From positions 558,001-622,000 of the forward strand of contig BCJU01000004.1 of the NCBI GenBank assembly GCA_001600355.1: a stretch of DNA of 64,000 nt, given 5' to 3'. The position numbers were made by a program, and so were the translations under genes. Source of the DNA: Meira nashicola. Its lineage: Eukaryota; Basidiomycota; Exobasidiomycetes; Exobasidiales; Brachybasidiaceae. This document shows positions 60,629 through 64,000 of the stretch, in pieces. The notes beneath the pieces were generated by a model. The model was not told the DNA's origin and did not search any database. It worked only from the letters and a program-made list of their open reading frames with translations. Numbering within the stretch: the stretch's first letter is position 1; the number at the start of each line of letters is the position of its first letter.

Positions 60629-62215
60629 TCAGTCCGACCAGTAGGGAAGATCGGAGATGGTGCCTTGTAAGTCATACAGATTTATAGGAGAAGATGATTC
60701 CGACTGTCTGTCGGATTGTGAATCCATCCATTCTGACCATCGCCGGATATCGGCACGGGCAGGAGGATTGCGACTTGGAATGAAAGGGTGAAGGAGAGGT
60801 CCGAAATATTCTGCAAGAAAGGTAAGAAGAGGGGTCAATCATTCGCAATTTGTAGAAGAGAGAAAGTATTGTTACTCACCTTTTACCATTGCTTGCCCAT
60901 GCCAAATTGTAGGATGCACCCTCCTAATTTTGTGGTTGTCTGGGTTTTCGTCTAGACATAAAGCACGCAATCTTTTTCGATCTGCTTCGCTTCTATCTGT
61001 GAAGAAATCCTTGTGTTCAATTAGAGTTGTCGTTGGTAGTTCCGGCACTTCGACGATCGTATTATGATTCAGCGATGGCGATGCTGAATCGCTTGTGATT
61101 ATAGCTTGTTGAAAATGGCTAGAAGATTCAACATCTTTTGGATTGATGGTGGAGCTACTCTGTGGATCAGAAAGCGAGCCGGAAGCGCTTCTGTCTGCAT
61201 AATAAGCAGCTTGTGTTTGCGTTTGTACACCGCTCGATTCGAGGCTTTCAGAGTATACATTATCCTTCTCTTGTGTTTGCCGAATAGGTGGCACTGATTG
61301 TGCATTTTCTTCCTCTCCGTGTTCCTCCGAATCAAAGTGGAAAAAACTAAATTGTGTTTGATATACACCATCATCCGATTCAACGGAAAAGTTTGATTGT
61401 TGAGAGAATACGGCTGGCTCTGCATCCTCTTTGAAAAGTTCTAAATCATTTTGTGACAAAGTTGGTGCAATGGTTGAACCTTTTTGACGCAATTCAGAAG
61501 GACTTCGAATGATATTATTTTCACTCATATTTTGCATCATCTTTGCTTTTGGATTTCTTGCCATTCTACGACTTTGCCTTTCTAATTTACGTCGTTCGCT
61601 GCCATAAAGCGTTCTTCGTTTTACGTCTTTCCACTGTCTTTTTGAATGTTCTTCTGTGTTTTTTCGCTTCTTTGCTTCTTCTGATGCTAAAGAGTGCGCC
61701 AGCGAATTACCTTGTTTGGACGATGATGGAGAAGGCTGTTGCATTGCAGAAGGTGCTGAAGTCGTTCGCATTAAGGGACGACTGCGCTCTATTGTTGTAC
61801 TGAAATCATAGATGGATTCCGTAACATCTGCATTTGTACTTGGACCGGGTGAGATTGAGCTAATTCTTTGCAGGATTGGTGATTCTCCAGCAATTGCCAT
61901 CCTCAACTTTGCAGATGTTCTTTTATGATTGACTGAATCCAAGATCAAAGCAGTCCCATTAGAAATGCTCTTTGCCCTTGCTTTTCCCTTTTTATTGCGA
62001 ATGCGTTCAATTATCTCTTCTGTTGTACTATCATTTGTACTGATTTGTCCACTTTGACAATCACTTGAATTACGAGAAGTTGATCCTTTTTCTTCCCCCC
62101 TCTTCCTTTCGTTTGATGTTTTTGTGTTATTCTTTGATCCTTCATCTCCTCCTCTTTTTCCCTTCAAAAGCAAAGCTGGATCCAACACAGCAGCAAATGA
62201 GACTGCTTTAGGCAT
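60629..62215 (-). CDS. unknown Ser-rich protein with conserved-looking C-terminus
   Basis: Two exons, complement(60629..60810, 60880..62215), intron 69 nt (GTGAGT...TTGCAG), 505 aa. The start ATG at 62215 opens MPKAVSFAAVLDPALLLKGK; the longer frame starts at TTG. Most of the chain is disordered and Ser/Gln-rich, with a basic segment (RRTLYGSERRKLERQSRRMARN) that could be nuclear or RNA-binding. The splice joins RVHPTIWHGQAMVK to EYFGPLLHPFIPSRN, and this Trp/Pro-rich end (RRWSEWMDSQSD, DLPYWSD) looks like the only ordered, conserved part. I do not recognise the family. Convergent with PRS (85 bp between stops). Confidence 0.7.
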
Positions 62216-62744
62216 GGCGATCAACTTGCCATATTCTGTTGTTGTACTTGTTAGTGATGATGTAAGAGTGTAGAAAAAAGTTCAAGTTCATGCAACCAGA
62301 ATGTTTGAGTGCATTATTTATTCTCACACTGACGCGCCGCGCTTAAAAGAACAACACTTTCTCACTGCCTATACTAGAATAGAATAACAAGGTAGAATAG
62401 TATGGTGTTTATCAACGTTCACCATACCTATAGCTGGGNNNNAATCGTGTTTATGGTGNTTATATGACGTTCACCATACCTTTTGGAGCTAGAGACAGTT
62501 TACACATGATAATCAGCTAGAATGGTATGGTGTTTATCAANGTTCACCATACCTATAGCTGGGTAAGAATCGTGTTTATGGTGTTTATATGACGTTCACC
62601 ATACCTTTTGGAGCTAGAGACAGTTTACACATGATAATCAGCTAGAATGGTATGGTGTTTATGGATGTTCACCATACCTAGGTGAGCTAAAGGTAGAATT
62701 ATTACTTGAAATTTTATGTCATTATCTCTTCGACTATATAAAAT
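62216..62744. other. intergenic region with tandem repeat
   Basis: 529 bp between two minus-strand genes: promoter of the 505-aa gene, then the 125-bp repeats, then ~50 bp of 3' flank of ACS-B. Confidence 0.5.
62396..62695. repeat. 125-bp tandem repeat with hairpin motifs
   Basis: The unit starting TATGGTGTTTAT begins at 62401, 62526 and 62651 (period 125 bp); two near-identical copies and a partial third. Each full unit has two TATGGTG ... CACCATA inverted pairs, with loops of ~12 bases, and the spacer GGAGCTAGAGACAGTTTAC. Ambiguous bases at 62439-62442, 62459 and 62541 lie inside it, suggesting assembly trouble and possibly more copies in reality. Confidence 0.9.
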
Positions 62745-64000
62745 CTACAATTTAGCTTGAGGTAAAGGTGAACCTTGATTCTCTTCTTTAGCAGCTAAGG
62801 CACGAATTTCTTTACGTAAAATCTTTCCACTTGGATTTACTGGAACTTGATCTAAAATTCTTACACCACCACGTAAACGTTTATGTGAAGAAGTTTGTTT
62901 TTCAATAAAATCGATAATATCTTTTTTTAATTGTTCAATATTTGAGGATTGAATTTGATTTGGTTTAAGTTGAATGTATGCTCTTGGTAATTCTGTAACT
63001 AATTCTTTATCATAAATTCCAATTACTGCAGCTGCTGCCACTTTTGGATGTTGTAATAATAAACCTTCAATTTCAGCAGGTGCGACTTGATATCCTTTAT
63101 ATTTGATTAGTTCTTTCTTTCTATCAACTATTGAAAAATCTCCCGTTTCATGAACTATTGCTATATCACCTGTCTTTAACCATTGACCATCTTCTGTAAA
63201 GGTTTCCTTGGTTGCTTTTTCATTCTTCCAATATCCCGTAAAAATATTACCTGCTCTAGCTAATAATTCACCTCTTTCACCTTGTTTAACATCATTTCCA
63301 TCATCATCAACAACACGTAATTCTAATCCAGGCATAGGTGGACCACAAGATCCTAACTTTCTATTCCTTTGCATTCCTAAAGTACCAACTGTTGTTTCAG
63401 TCATTCCATGTCCTTGAGCTATTTCACATCCAAACGTTTTCATTGCTTTTTCTTGTAATTCTCCATCTAAAGGTGCTGCACCAACGCACATAAGTTCAAT
63501 CCTTTCTAATTGTTTAACTTTTGGATGTGACATTAAAATACGTAAAGCAGGTGGTGCAAGATTTGCGAAATCAATCTCTTCTTCTTTTACGATATCTAAG
63601 AATTGTCCTGGATCAAACCTTTGCATTATTGCAACATAAGATCCACGTTTGAAAATTGGAAGATGAACTGAATTTGAAAGTGCCATTGCATGAAAGAAAG
63701 GTGCAACCGCAATTGCACGCCATGGCTTATCGTAAAAACCTGGAATGCTGACAAGAGTGACCAACATGCTTGTCATATTACGATGTGAGATCTGAATGAG
63801 GGGGAGGAGGAGTCAGTCATGTTTTTTAGTGCGGCAATTCAAAATATACTTACCATTACTGCTTTAGGCAAACCAGTAGTTCCTGAACTACATGGCAGAT
63901 AAGCTGTCTCATTTGGATCAGTGACCGGAACTGCTTTTGCTTTTCTTGCATCACTTTCCGATGCAAGGAGATCATCTACGAATGTACTACCTTGTCCACT
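62745..64000 (-). CDS. 4-coumarate:CoA ligase-like acyl-CoA synthetase (ACS-B), 5' partial, peroxisomal tail
   Basis: Two visible exons, complement(62745..63791, 63854..>64000), intron 62 nt (GTAAGT...TTCAG), 397 visible residues; the N-terminus lies beyond the right edge. The phosphate loop CSSGTTGLPKAVMISH spans the intron, followed by PFFHAMAL, GHGMTETTVG, WLKTGDIAI, the hinge block VDRKKELIKYKGYQVAPAEIE and VNPSGKILRKE. The chain ends QAKL, a PTS1-type (AKL) signal, so a peroxisomal acyl-CoA ligase is likely, for instance in beta-oxidation or aromatic acid side-chain shortening. It is paralogous to the ligase at 10.9 kb, which lacks such a tail. Substrate unknown. Confidence 0.88.

Overview
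The window is nuclear DNA from a gene-dense, AT-leaning fungus. Spliceosomal introns of 60-210 nt (GTRNGT...YAG), about 110-120 bp between TATA-like boxes and start codons, and a Golgi/Kex2 secretory style all point that way. It is most probably a basidiomycete of the Ustilaginomycotina. The main support is a secreted RNase whose closest family relative that I know is RNase U2 of Ustilago. This placement is inference from protein resemblance, not from a search. I saw no rRNA, tRNA, CRISPR array or intact transposon.

Layout. 0-2 kb: a COX16-ERV1 composite gene (cut at the left edge) and QCR10, both mitochondrial inner membrane/intermembrane space. 2-10 kb: a MATH-BTB protein with a split BTB domain, kynurenine 3-monooxygenase (NAD synthesis) and heat-shock factor. 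10-19.5 kb: a 4CL-like acyl-CoA ligase, isocitrate lyase, a 203-bp inverted duplication derived from the isocitrate lyase 3' end, an amino-acid permease, and a 2-kb gene-free stretch holding a cluster of GATA-factor sites. 19.5-30 kb: CENP-T and SLD2 (convergent), a dual-start fumarase, NOP7/pescadillo, and two small multi-exon unknowns with N-terminal hydrophobic segments. 30-46 kb: TBL1/SIF2-like WD40 co-regulator, TMEM115-like Golgi protein, TEX2/NVJ2-like SMP lipid-transfer protein, VPS71/ZNHIT1, HPP-family membrane protein, CCT1 and GPN3. 46-59 kb: the RNase U2-like enzyme, a large chromodomain protein, an exopolyphosphatase with a membrane-anchor extension, a small orphan gene, a NAPE-PLD/FMP30-like hydrolase and a secreted His-Pro repeat precursor with Kex2 sites. 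59-64 kb: PRPP synthetase, an unknown 505-aa protein, a 125-bp tandem hairpin repeat, and a second 4CL-like ligase with a peroxisomal AKL tail, cut at the right edge.

Most genes are housekeeping and are not arranged as a biosynthetic cluster. Functional links I can support are: mitochondrial respiration and import (COX16-ERV1, QCR10, fumarase); C2/fatty-acyl metabolism (two acyl-CoA ligases, isocitrate lyase); and chromatin/chromosome biology (CENP-T, SLD2, VPS71, TBL1-like, chromodomain protein).

The items most likely to be new are the His-Pro Kex2 precursor at 56.7-58.7 kb, the COX16-ERV1 fusion at the left edge, and the inverted duplication behind ICL1. Gene models with introns were built by hand from splice signals and reading-frame continuity. 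Start codons were chosen as the first plausible ATG, because several longer reading frames begin at TTG or GTG.
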